Of a DNA stretch of 55,773 bases, positions 1 to 7,543 are shown piece by piece. The notes below the pieces were generated by a model. The model made no database searches. It saw only the letters and a program-made list of their open reading frames with translations, and was not told the DNA's origin. The first letter of the stretch is position 1. The number at the start of each line of letters is the position of its first letter. Both the position numbers and the translations under genes were made by a program. This stretch comes from Chitinophagaceae bacterium. Lineage in GTDB: Bacteria; Bacteroidota; Bacteroidia; Chitinophagales; Chitinophagaceae. The DNA lies in contig CANFOP010000002.1 of assembly GCA_947448685.1 (NCBI GenBank), forward strand, positions 1 through 55,773, in the 5' to 3' direction.

Positions 1-882
1 AGTAATACTGGACCATCCACCTTCAAATTACAGTATAGTTTAAATGACACATTGTATACAGATTTTGGCCCACAAATAAAACTATCTAGTGCATCATGGA
101 GTTCAACGATTTCAGATACAACAGCAACTAAATCGTTCAACTTAAGTACACTTTCAATTCTAAACAATCAGCCGGCCGTTTATTTTAGAATTGTTAATGT
201 GAATAAAACTTCTATAGGTGGCTCAACCATTGGAACAGGTGGAACTAATGCTATTGATAACTTTACGGTTACCGGTAATTCAAATCTTTTACTAAATGTA
301 AAAGCATACTTAGAAGGCTATTATACTGGAAATTCAACTATGGCAACAACATTGCGTGATTTGAACTTAAGTTCAGATCCAACTGCAACAGATACAATGA
401 CTGTTAATTTGTGGTCGCCCGATTCATTAGGCCTTAACGTAAACCCATCTTATAGCCTAAAGGGTATATTGCGTTCAAATGGAAACTTAAGTGTTATTCT
501 TCCTAAATCAATCATTGGGAATAGTTACTACATAGCTCTTAAACATCGAAACAGTATTGAGACGTGGAGCGCAAGAACCATTAATATTTCTCAGTCGAAT
601 TATTATAACTTCACAGATAGTTTAAGTAAGGCATTTGGTGATGTTCTTTATAATGCACCGATGAAGGATATGGGAAATGGGGTCTATGCGCTGTATTCTG
701 GAAACGTAGATCAGGATGAAACTATAGGCATTTTTGACATGTCCAATGCTGAGAATGATGCGTTTAATTTTGAATATGGATATAATGCTACGGATTGTAA
801 TGGAGATGGCGCAACAGACGCGTTGGATATGCAATTAATTGAGAATAATGCCATGTTGCAAATAGTTACTTCTCATCCATAG
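1..882 (+). CDS. Surface/secreted protein, C-terminal part with dockerin-like repeat pair (5' end outside window)
   Basis: The reading frame is open from the first base of the window, so the N-terminus lies upstream; the TTG at 52 is not a convincing start. The visible ~293 residues are rich in Ser, Thr and Asn with beta-type segments, typical of exported Bacteroidetes proteins. Near the end are two calcium-loop-like motifs: NVDQDETIGIFD (about residues 236-247 from base 1) and DCNGDGATDALD (about 20 residues later). The second keeps the D-x-N-x-D-x(3)-D-x(2)-D pattern of dockerin/EF-hand loops. Paired loops of this kind often close large Bacteroidetes cell-surface proteins and are usually not part of a cellulosome. 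The catalytic or binding domain is out of view, so no function is assigned. A strong terminator follows. Confidence 0.75.
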   Translation, partial: SNTGPSTFKLQYSLNDTLYTDFGPQIKLSSASWSSTISDTTATKSFNLSTLSILNNQPAVYFRIVNVNKTSIGGSTIGTGGTNAIDNFTVTGNSNLLLNVKAYLEGYYTGNSTMATTLRDLNLSSDPTATDTMTVNLWSPDSLGLNVNPSYSLKGILRSNGNLSVILPKSIIGNSYYIALKHRNSIETWSARTINISQSNYYNFTDSLSKAFGDVLYNAPMKDMGNGVYALYSGNVDQDETIGIFDMSNAENDAFNFEYGYNATDCNGDGATDALDMQLIENNAMLQIVTSHP

Positions 883-909
883 AAGAAGTCAAAGCAATAT
901 TTTTTAATT

Positions 910-953
910 AATAGGCGGCAAGGAAACTTGTCGCCTATTTCATTTATTTTTTC
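910..953 (+). terminator. Rho-independent terminator after the surface protein gene
   Basis: A 13-bp stem (910-922 with 927-939, one G-T wobble) closes a GAAA tetraloop and is followed by a T-rich tract. It lies 28 bases after the stop codon at 882 and separates this gene from the kinase operon. Confidence 0.85.
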
Positions 954-999
954 AAACAACAAAATTATTCATTCCAAAAGGCATTGTATTTTATAATAA

Positions 1000-2496
1000 A
1001 TGAAATGCCAAACAATAAATTTATCTAATTTTACGAACACACATTCAATTATGGAACATGTCATAGAAGGAATAAAAGCGTTGTTTTTTTCATTCAGTAA
1101 TAAGGATTCTTCTCAAATAGAAAAAATCCCGCAAAGCGGAAGTGATCGTATGTATTTTAGAATTTATGATAAAGATCAAAAGAGTTATATAGCAACTCAC
1201 AGCAGCAATGTAAAAGAAAACAAAACGTTCATTTATTTTACCGAACTTTTTAAAAGCATTCACTCTCCTGTTCCGGAAGTTTATGCGGTCAACGATGACT
1301 GCACCATTTATATTCAGGAAGACTTTGGCGACAATTCATTATTGTTTGAATTGGAAAAGAATGGCCAGACTGAATTAACTTTCGAATTATTTAAAAAAAG
1401 TCTGAAAGCACTTGCCAATTTGCAAATAAATGCCGACAAGCAAATGGATTACAGCCAATGTATTACCAGTCGTGAGTTTGGCCATCAAGCCATTGTCAGC
1501 GATTTGTTGTATTTCAAATATTATTTTCTGGATACTTTGAAGATACCTTATGATAAGGAAGGTTTGCTGAATGACTTTGAAGCAATCGGCAATTATCTGT
1601 CACATGCAGAGCACAAGCATTTTATGTTTCGCGATTTTCAAAGCAGAAATATAATCATAAAGAATGACGAGGTTCATTTTATAGATTATCAGGGAGGTAT
1701 GAAAGGTGCGTTGCAATATGATGTAGCCTCTTTGTTGTGGCAAGCAAAAGCCAATCTTAGCGAAGATTGGAAAAACAAACTGCTTGATTATTACATGGAT
1801 TGTGTTGATGATAACCTGGGTAAGAAAATCAACAGAGATCATTTTGTCAATCAGTACAATGGATATGTATTGATTAGATTGCTACAAGTATTGGGCGCTT
1901 ATGGTTTCAGGGGTTTGTTTGAACGCAAAGCCCATTTTTTAAGCAGCATTCCCCTTGCATTAAAAAATTTGAAATGGTTTTTATCCAACAAAAAAATCGG
2001 CATAAGTTCTCCTTTATTTGAAAGTCTGCTGAATCAGATAACTGATGATGCAACGATTCGGCAATTTGAAATCAATAAAGCAACATCCGAAACACCATTA
2101 ACAGTCAGGATCAACAGCTTTTCTTATTTGAAAAATGGCTATCCAAAAGATGAAACATCCAATGGCGGCGGCTATGTGTTTGATTGCAGAGGGATATTAA
2201 ACCCCGGAAGGATTGAGGAATATAAAAAGCAAACGGGTCAGGATAAGCCGGTGAAAGACTATCTTGAACAACAAACAAACATGCCGGCTTTTTTAAACAG
2301 CATTTATGACATAATTGATATTTCGGTTGAAAACTATATCAATCGAGGTTTCGAACATTTGGATATTAATTTTGGATGCACAGGAGGCCAGCACAGAAGT
2401 GTATATGCGGCAGAGGCATTGAACAGACATCTAAAAAACAAATTCGGCGTAAAAACTATTCTGCAACATTTAAACAAAGAAAACTGGGTTCAATGA
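1000..2496 (+). CDS. AmgK-like sugar kinase (COG3178 phosphotransferase) fused to a RapZ C-terminal domain
   Basis: The N-terminal ~340 residues form an aminoglycoside-phosphotransferase-type kinase: an early QSGSDRMYFRI segment (strand with G-S-D-R), the catalytic loop RDFQSRN, and the metal-binding FIDYQGG. This is the pattern of COG3178 kinases such as AmgK, which phosphorylates MurNAc/GlcNAc at the anomeric carbon. The C-terminal ~130 residues match the RapZ/YvcJ C-terminal domain: VFDCRG, NPG, TGQDKPV and the signature GCTGGQHRSVY at residues 459-469. The RapZ N-terminal P-loop ATPase domain is absent. ATGA overlap with the MurU-like gene implies translational coupling. An internal ATG at 1051 starts nearer the conserved region and may be the true start. 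The substrate is inferred from family and neighbour. Confidence 0.82.
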   Translation: MKCQTINLSNFTNTHSIMEHVIEGIKALFFSFSNKDSSQIEKIPQSGSDRMYFRIYDKDQKSYIATHSSNVKENKTFIYFTELFKSIHSPVPEVYAVNDDCTIYIQEDFGDNSLLFELEKNGQTELTFELFKKSLKALANLQINADKQMDYSQCITSREFGHQAIVSDLLYFKYYFLDTLKIPYDKEGLLNDFEAIGNYLSHAEHKHFMFRDFQSRNIIIKNDEVHFIDYQGGMKGALQYDVASLLWQAKANLSEDWKNKLLDYYMDCVDDNLGKKINRDHFVNQYNGYVLIRLLQVLGAYGFRGLFERKAHFLSSIPLALKNLKWFLSNKKIGISSPLFESLLNQITDDATIRQFEINKATSETPLTVRINSFSYLKNGYPKDETSNGGGYVFDCRGILNPGRIEEYKKQTGQDKPVKDYLEQQTNMPAFLNSIYDIIDISVENYINRGFEHLDINFGCTGGQHRSVYAAEALNRHLKNKFGVKTILQHLNKENWVQ

Positions 2497-3215
2497 AAGC
2501 AATGATATTTGCGGCAGGGTTAGGTACAAGATTCAAGCCATGGACAGATCGGCATCCAAAAGCTTTGGCAATGGTAAACAACAAATCATTGTTGCAAAGA
2601 AATATTGAATACCTCCAAGAATATGGAATCTACGATGTTGTGGTGAATGTTCATCATTTCGCAGATCAGGTAATTGAGGCAGTTCAAAATAATAATGGCT
2701 GGGGAAGCAATATTGTAATTTCAGATGAAAGAGAGGAGCTCCTTGAAACAGGAGGAGGCCTGTTAAAAGCTCAAACATTTTTACAAGGAACAGAACCTTT
2801 CATAACGCTCAATGCTGATATTTTAACGGATTTGCCTTTGAATGACTTGTTGATTTTTCATAAAAAAAACAAGGCATTCATTTCTTTAGGTATTTCAAAC
2901 AGGCTTTCTACCAGGAATTTTTTATTCAATGAATTCAAACGCTTGTGTGGGTGGGAGAACAGCAATAGCGGAGAAAAAAGAATAGTTATTCAGCATCAAA
3001 CGCTGTATCCAATGGCATATAGTTGTGTTGCAGTGTTTGAACCTTCGATTTTTGAGTTGATTCCGCAGCAAGGAAAATTTTCTCTTACAGAAACCTATTT
3101 AAGTCTTGCCAAAGAATTTCCCATTGTTGGATATGAATATAATAATGGTAGGTTTATTGATGTGGGTAAACCAGAAAGTGTTGACCTTGCAGAAAAAATG
3201 TTTCCAGTTATTTGA
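2493..3215 (+). CDS. MurU-like sugar-1-phosphate nucleotidyltransferase
   Basis: A 240-residue single-domain nucleotidyltransferase. It begins with the nucleotide-binding signature AAGLGTRFKPWTDRHPKAL, then shows VVNVHHF, LLETGGGLLKA and the metal-binding LNADILTDLP. These match MurU, the MurNAc-1-phosphate uridylyltransferase that acts after AmgK to make UDP-MurNAc and so bypasses de novo synthesis. The frame is open further upstream, but the ATG at 2493 overlaps the kinase stop (ATGA) and places the signature at the N-terminus, so it is chosen as start. The pairing with the AmgK-like kinase is the main support for a recycling role. Other sugar-1-phosphate substrates remain possible. Its 3' end overlaps the convergent DsbA-family gene by 8 bases. 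Confidence 0.82.
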   Translation: MKAMIFAAGLGTRFKPWTDRHPKALAMVNNKSLLQRNIEYLQEYGIYDVVVNVHHFADQVIEAVQNNNGWGSNIVISDEREELLETGGGLLKAQTFLQGTEPFITLNADILTDLPLNDLLIFHKKNKAFISLGISNRLSTRNFLFNEFKRLCGWENSNSGEKRIVIQHQTLYPMAYSCVAVFEPSIFELIPQQGKFSLTETYLSLAKEFPIVGYEYNNGRFIDVGKPESVDLAEKMFPVI

Positions 3216-3870
3216 CTTGATTTTTCTGAAGGTTAACTAGAACCGCTTCAATTCTGCTTTTTATAGTAGTATAGTCGGTATATCCCTTACCTACCATGTG
3301 AAAAGTAGCATCATTGGTTTGAATAAAAACAGTGGGATAACCATCGACTTTCAATTGTTTGACTAGAGAGAATTCATAATAGGCCATTTCTTTGTACTCA
3401 TTACTTGATAGTTTTGTATAAAAAGCCTCTTCCTGAATGCTATATTTTTCAAGTAAATGTTTGTATGCTTCATTGTCTGTTAGGTCTCTTCCTTCAAAAT
3501 GGAGAGCGTATTGAAGATCGGAGGCGAATTCTGCCGAACGCTCTGGATAATATTCTTTAAAGATGCACATTGCGATGGCAGGTTTTTCAGAATTAGGATA
3601 CCAATCACTTTCTTCGGGATTAAAAATGTGCCATAAATAATCTGGCCCAAAACTAATACCGGTAAATTCTTCTACCGATTTGTAGGCTTTTGAAATGTAC
3701 TCAGCACTTATTCTTATATGTGTAGGCTTCTCTGGCAGTATCATGCCTCCGCTCAGCACTTCAATATCTAGTTGATTTTTAAAATTTTCAGCAATATCTT
3801 TCATGACAGGGCTGAACGCGTAGCACCAGCCACAGTAAGCATCATAGCAATAAATCAACAATGGTTTCAT
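3208..3870 (-). CDS. DsbA-family thioredoxin-fold protein (cytoplasmic, CGWC)
   Basis: A 220-residue protein opening with a beta strand directly followed by Y-CGWC (Cys13, Cys16), the redox motif of a DsbA-like thioredoxin fold. A long helical insertion follows, then a cis-proline-type segment GYPTVFI near residue 180. There is no signal peptide, so it should work in the cytoplasm. The layout resembles the FrnE/2-hydroxychromene-isomerase side of the DsbA superfamily and DsbA-family proteins common in Bacteroidetes. The in vivo substrate is unknown. It lies 15 bases downstream of polA on the same strand and may be co-transcribed. Confidence 0.8.
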   Translation of the reverse strand: MKPLLIYCYDAYCGWCYAFSPVMKDIAENFKNQLDIEVLSGGMILPEKPTHIRISAEYISKAYKSVEEFTGISFGPDYLWHIFNPEESDWYPNSEKPAIAMCIFKEYYPERSAEFASDLQYALHFEGRDLTDNEAYKHLLEKYSIQEEAFYTKLSSNEYKEMAYYEFSLVKQLKVDGYPTVFIQTNDATFHMVGKGYTDYTTIKSRIEAVLVNLQKNQVK

Positions 3871-3885
3871 TTGTATTGGCTTTTA

Positions 3886-6708
3886 TCAGTGTGCAGCCAG
3901 CCAGTTTGAGCCTGAGCCTAATTCTGCATCCGTTGGAACATTATTGGGAAGAGATAGCGCATGTTGCATGCAATGCAATATGACCGGCTTAACTTTTTCT
4001 ATTTCTTCATTCAGCACGTCAAATACGAGCTCGTCATGAACCTGCAAAATCATTTTAGATTTGAATGCGTGCTTCTTAAATTCATCATGAATTTTAATCA
4101 TGGCAAGTTTAATCATATCGGCAGCGGTACCTTGTATTGGCGAATTGATTGCGTTTCTTTCAGCAAATCCCCTTACTGTAAAATTAGCGGAATTAATGTC
4201 TTTCAACCAGCGCTTTCTGCCCATTAGCGTTTGTACGTAACCGTTAGTTTTGGCAAAAGCAATGCTGTCATCCATATATCTTTGGATATTAGGAAATTGC
4301 TTTTTATAATTGTCAATAATCTCTTTAGCTTCTGTTCTTGAGATACCCAGATTTTCAGCCAATCCAAAAGCGCCTTGTCCATATATAATACCAAAGTTTA
4401 CACTTTTAGCCTTGTAGCGCATTTCTTTTGTCACTGCTGACTCTTCTACATTAAACACTTTTGCAGCAGTAGCTGTATGAATGTCTTTACCGGTTTTAAA
4501 TGCATTGCACATATTTTCATCTCCACTGATGGCAGCCACTATCCTTAATTCTATTTGAGAATAATCCGCAGAAATCAATATATGGTCTGCATCTCTTGCA
4601 ACAAAAGCTTTTCGTATCTCTTTACCCCTGTCAGTTCTAATAGGAATATTTTGTAAATTGGGATTGTTGCTGCTGAGCCTTCCTGTTACTGCAACGGCTT
4701 GTGCGTAACTCGTATGTACCCTACCTGTTTTAGGGTTGATCAGTAAAGGCAATGAATCAACATACGTAGATTTTAGTTTTGTTAATTCTCTGAATGTAAG
4801 TATGTCATTACATATTTTATGTTGATTGGCTAATTTTATCAATACATCTTCTCCTGTTGCATATTGCCCTGTTTTTGTTTTCTTGGCTTTTGGGTCCAAC
4901 TTTAATTTTTCAAACAAGACTTCACCTAACTGTTTGGGAGAAGCCAGGTTAAAGCGAACCCCGGCTTGATGATAAACAAGCTCTTCGGCTTCTTTGGCAT
5001 CTTTTTCCAAATCTTTTGAATAGGCGTTTAGGAACTCAACATCTACCTTGATGCCTTCAAACTCCATATCAGTCAACACCTTCACCAACGGGGCTTCTAC
5101 ATCATTGAATATTTTTTCAACATCACATGACTTGATTTGAGGAATAAATACATTCTTTAACTGCAGTGTAATATCGGCATCTTCTCCCGCGTATTCTTTT
5201 ATTTTTTCAGGATCCACATCACGCATATTACCTTGATGTTTCCCCTTTTTTCCTATCAGTTCTTCAATATGTATTGGCTCATAACCAAGGTACTTGGCGC
5301 TTAGCACATCCATACTTCTTTTCCCTTCTGGTTCTATTACATAATGAGCCAGCATCGTATCAAAAGTCTTTCCCTTTGGTTCAATACCGTACCATTTAAG
5401 CAATAGAAAATCATATTTAATGTTATGACCTATCCAACATAATTTTTCATTTTCAAACAGCGAGTCAAATTTATTTAACAGGGCAATACATTTGTTTTTT
5501 TCCGGTGGACAAGGAACATAGTAAGCTTCTCCAGGCTTAATGGAAAAACTCATACCCACCAGTTCAGCGATATTCGCATCAATGTCGGTTGTTTCAGTAT
5601 CAAAACAAATTTCTTCAACATTGCTTATAGTTGCAATCAGGCTGGCAATAGCTGCCTCTGTTTCAACCAAATGATAATGATGTGGAGTGTTGTGAATGTT
5701 TTTATCTGCAAATGAATACGATGTCTCAGGTTTTTCAATGGCAGTTGTCATAGATGTTTCGGTTTGAACACTATTTCCAAACAAATCCATTTGGCCGCTT
5801 GTTGTTACCGCTTTAGATACTGATGCGATTTGAATTTCCTCGCCAAGAATTCTTTTACCGAGTGTTTTAAATTCAAGTTCAGTAAAGATATCAGTCAGTG
5901 CGTCTTTGTTTAATTCTTTTAAGCGAAAATCTTCCTCATGAAACTCAACGGGAACATTGGTAATGATAGTGGCAAGTTTTTTACTCATCACGGCCATATC
6001 TTTTCCGTTTCGGATTTTTTCACCTAAAGCACCTTTAATATTGTCTGCATTTGCGAGAACGTTTTCTATGGAACCATATTCCTTTAATAACTTAACGGCG
6101 GTTTTTTCACCAACACCCGGAATCCCTGGTATATTGTCTACCGAATCTCCCATCATACCAAGCATGTCTATTACTTGGCTAACTGTATCAATATCCCATT
6201 TTTTACAAATCTCATCGGGACCTAATATTTCAAAAGACCCACCCTGGTATGGGGGTTTATATATTTTTATTCTTTCAGAAACCAATTGACCATAATCTTT
6301 ATCAGGGGTCACCATATACACTTCATATCCAGCCTCTGCCGCTTGTTTTGCCAATGTTCCAATTACGTCATCTGCTTCAAATCCATCCATCTCTACTACT
6401 GGAATATTAAAACCCTGAATAATTTTTTTTATATCTGGAATGGCTGAAATGATATCTTCGGGTGCTTCCTGACGATTGGCTTTGTAATCTGCAAAATCAG
6501 TGTGTCGCTCTGTGGGCGCATGTGTATCAAAGCAAACAGCCATATGGGTAGGCTTCTGGTTGTTGATCAGATCTATAAGTGTATTCGTAAAACCAAATTG
6601 TGAATTTGTATTTCTGCCGTCTTGGGTTAGTCGAGGACTTCGGATAAGCGCATAATAAGCGCGAAAAACGAGCGCCATAGCATCCAATAAAAACAATTTT
6701 TTTTGCAT
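3886..6708 (-). CDS. polA: DNA polymerase I
   Basis: A 940-residue full-length Pol I. The N-terminal ~290 residues are the 5' nuclease (FRAYYAL, YKANRQ, FEADDVIGTLA, TPDKDYGQLV). The middle is a 3'-5' exonuclease with its acidic residues present: DTETT at about 368, HNIKYD, and YAGEDAD, so proofreading is probably active. The C-terminal half is a family A polymerase with motif A DYSQIELR (about 713), motif B RYKAKSVNFGIIYGQG (about 763) and motif C VHDEL (about 889). The start is set at the ATG encoding MQKKLFLLDA, since the conserved nuclease begins there; an ATG six codons upstream is possible. It acts in Okazaki fragment maturation and repair synthesis. uvrB, another repair gene, lies nearby on the same strand. 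Confidence 0.97.
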   Translation of the reverse strand: MQKKLFLLDAMALVFRAYYALIRSPRLTQDGRNTNSQFGFTNTLIDLINNQKPTHMAVCFDTHAPTERHTDFADYKANRQEAPEDIISAIPDIKKIIQGFNIPVVEMDGFEADDVIGTLAKQAAEAGYEVYMVTPDKDYGQLVSERIKIYKPPYQGGSFEILGPDEICKKWDIDTVSQVIDMLGMMGDSVDNIPGIPGVGEKTAVKLLKEYGSIENVLANADNIKGALGEKIRNGKDMAVMSKKLATIITNVPVEFHEEDFRLKELNKDALTDIFTELEFKTLGKRILGEEIQIASVSKAVTTSGQMDLFGNSVQTETSMTTAIEKPETSYSFADKNIHNTPHHYHLVETEAAIASLIATISNVEEICFDTETTDIDANIAELVGMSFSIKPGEAYYVPCPPEKNKCIALLNKFDSLFENEKLCWIGHNIKYDFLLLKWYGIEPKGKTFDTMLAHYVIEPEGKRSMDVLSAKYLGYEPIHIEELIGKKGKHQGNMRDVDPEKIKEYAGEDADITLQLKNVFIPQIKSCDVEKIFNDVEAPLVKVLTDMEFEGIKVDVEFLNAYSKDLEKDAKEAEELVYHQAGVRFNLASPKQLGEVLFEKLKLDPKAKKTKTGQYATGEDVLIKLANQHKICNDILTFRELTKLKSTYVDSLPLLINPKTGRVHTSYAQAVAVTGRLSSNNPNLQNIPIRTDRGKEIRKAFVARDADHILISADYSQIELRIVAAISGDENMCNAFKTGKDIHTATAAKVFNVEESAVTKEMRYKAKSVNFGIIYGQGAFGLAENLGISRTEAKEIIDNYKKQFPNIQRYMDDSIAFAKTNGYVQTLMGRKRWLKDINSANFTVRGFAERNAINSPIQGTAADMIKLAMIKIHDEFKKHAFKSKMILQVHDELVFDVLNEEIEKVKPVILHCMQHALSLPNNVPTDAELGSGSNWLAAH

Positions 6709-6809
6709 TATATAAAAGTATAACAAATGGTTGAAAATCGATGCCCAATGATAAAGTTAAACTTTATTCGTATTAGCGTGATTCATACAAAAAATATAGA
6801 TTAAAGTAT

Positions 6810-6817
6810 TATTTTTG
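6810..6817 (+). promoter_or_regulatory. Candidate -7 promoter box (TATTTTTG)
   Basis: Exact match to the Bacteroidetes -7 consensus TAnnTTTG, ending 15 bases before the ATG at 6833. No clear -33 TTG is seen at the usual spacing. Confidence 0.45.
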
Positions 6818-6832
6818 TCGTAAATCAGAAAA

Positions 6833-7492
6833 ATGAATCGTCTTTCAAAATATATATTAGGTACAATCACCTTGTTGATTGTTGTGTTTTCATGCACAAA
6901 AGAAAAAAGTCAGGAAAACAATCAACTTCCTGGTGTGGCTAATAATCCAACCGGAGATTGTAAATCATGTGCATTTTATCCCTGGTGTGATGAGTCCACC
7001 TATACATACGTAGATACAACTGCTTCAGGCATAACTACTACTGACTACAACTATTTGTTCCTAAGTGATACAACAATCAATGGAGTTGATTACAAAGTAA
7101 CTGATAATGGTGCAGGAGAGATTGTTTATCACAATTGTACAAACAATGTTACTTCATTTTTAACGTATGACTTTGGCAATAACCTTGTTTTGCATACTAC
7201 TTTGAAAGAATCTCTACCTGTTGGCGGAAATTGGCTGGATTATTTCCCCGGCAATCCGATTGCCAATAGTACTCAATATAAGATTAACAACAAGTCAATT
7301 ACAAGAAACGTAAATGGTAATTTGTTTGTAGATGTGACGCTTGTGCAAGAAAGGAGCTTTTTAGATACAGTATTGGTGACCAATTCCAATGTGTATTATG
7401 CAAGAGGGGTTGGTGAAATTGAAAGAGTGGTTAAAGATATCAGTGGTCAACAAATTTCTCACAGAATTCTTACCAGCTATCATATACCATAA
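6833..7492 (+). CDS. Predicted lipoprotein of unknown function
   Basis: A 219-residue protein with a lipoprotein signal: charged MNR start, hydrophobic stretch, then VVFSC with the acylated Cys at 21. The mature part has a CKSCAFYPWC cluster (four Cys in the first 30 mature residues are a possible disulfide or metal site) followed by beta-type sequence without a domain I recognise. It is a single-gene unit with its own -7 box and a strong terminator, placed between polA and uvrB, both on the other strand. It probably sits in the outer or inner membrane facing the periplasm. No function is assigned. Confidence 0.75.
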   Translation: MNRLSKYILGTITLLIVVFSCTKEKSQENNQLPGVANNPTGDCKSCAFYPWCDESTYTYVDTTASGITTTDYNYLFLSDTTINGVDYKVTDNGAGEIVYHNCTNNVTSFLTYDFGNNLVLHTTLKESLPVGGNWLDYFPGNPIANSTQYKINNKSITRNVNGNLFVDVTLVQERSFLDTVLVTNSNVYYARGVGEIERVVKDISGQQISHRILTSYHIP

Positions 7493-7510
7493 TATTCAGA
7501 AATCTTTTAT

Positions 7511-7543
7511 AAAAATGGGGGCTTTAATCAAGCCCCCATTTTT
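7511..7543. terminator. Bidirectional terminator between the lipoprotein gene and uvrB
   Basis: A 14-bp perfect inverted repeat (7511-7524 with 7530-7543, GGGGGC core) with a 5-base loop, A tract on the left and T tract on the right. It can end both convergent genes; the uvrB stop codon (7542-7544) overlaps its right edge. Confidence 0.88.

Noticed and set aside
4300-5800. Possible frameshift or loss of proofreading in polA
   Set aside because: The DTETT, HNIKYD and YAGEDAD motifs and all polymerase motifs are intact in one frame.
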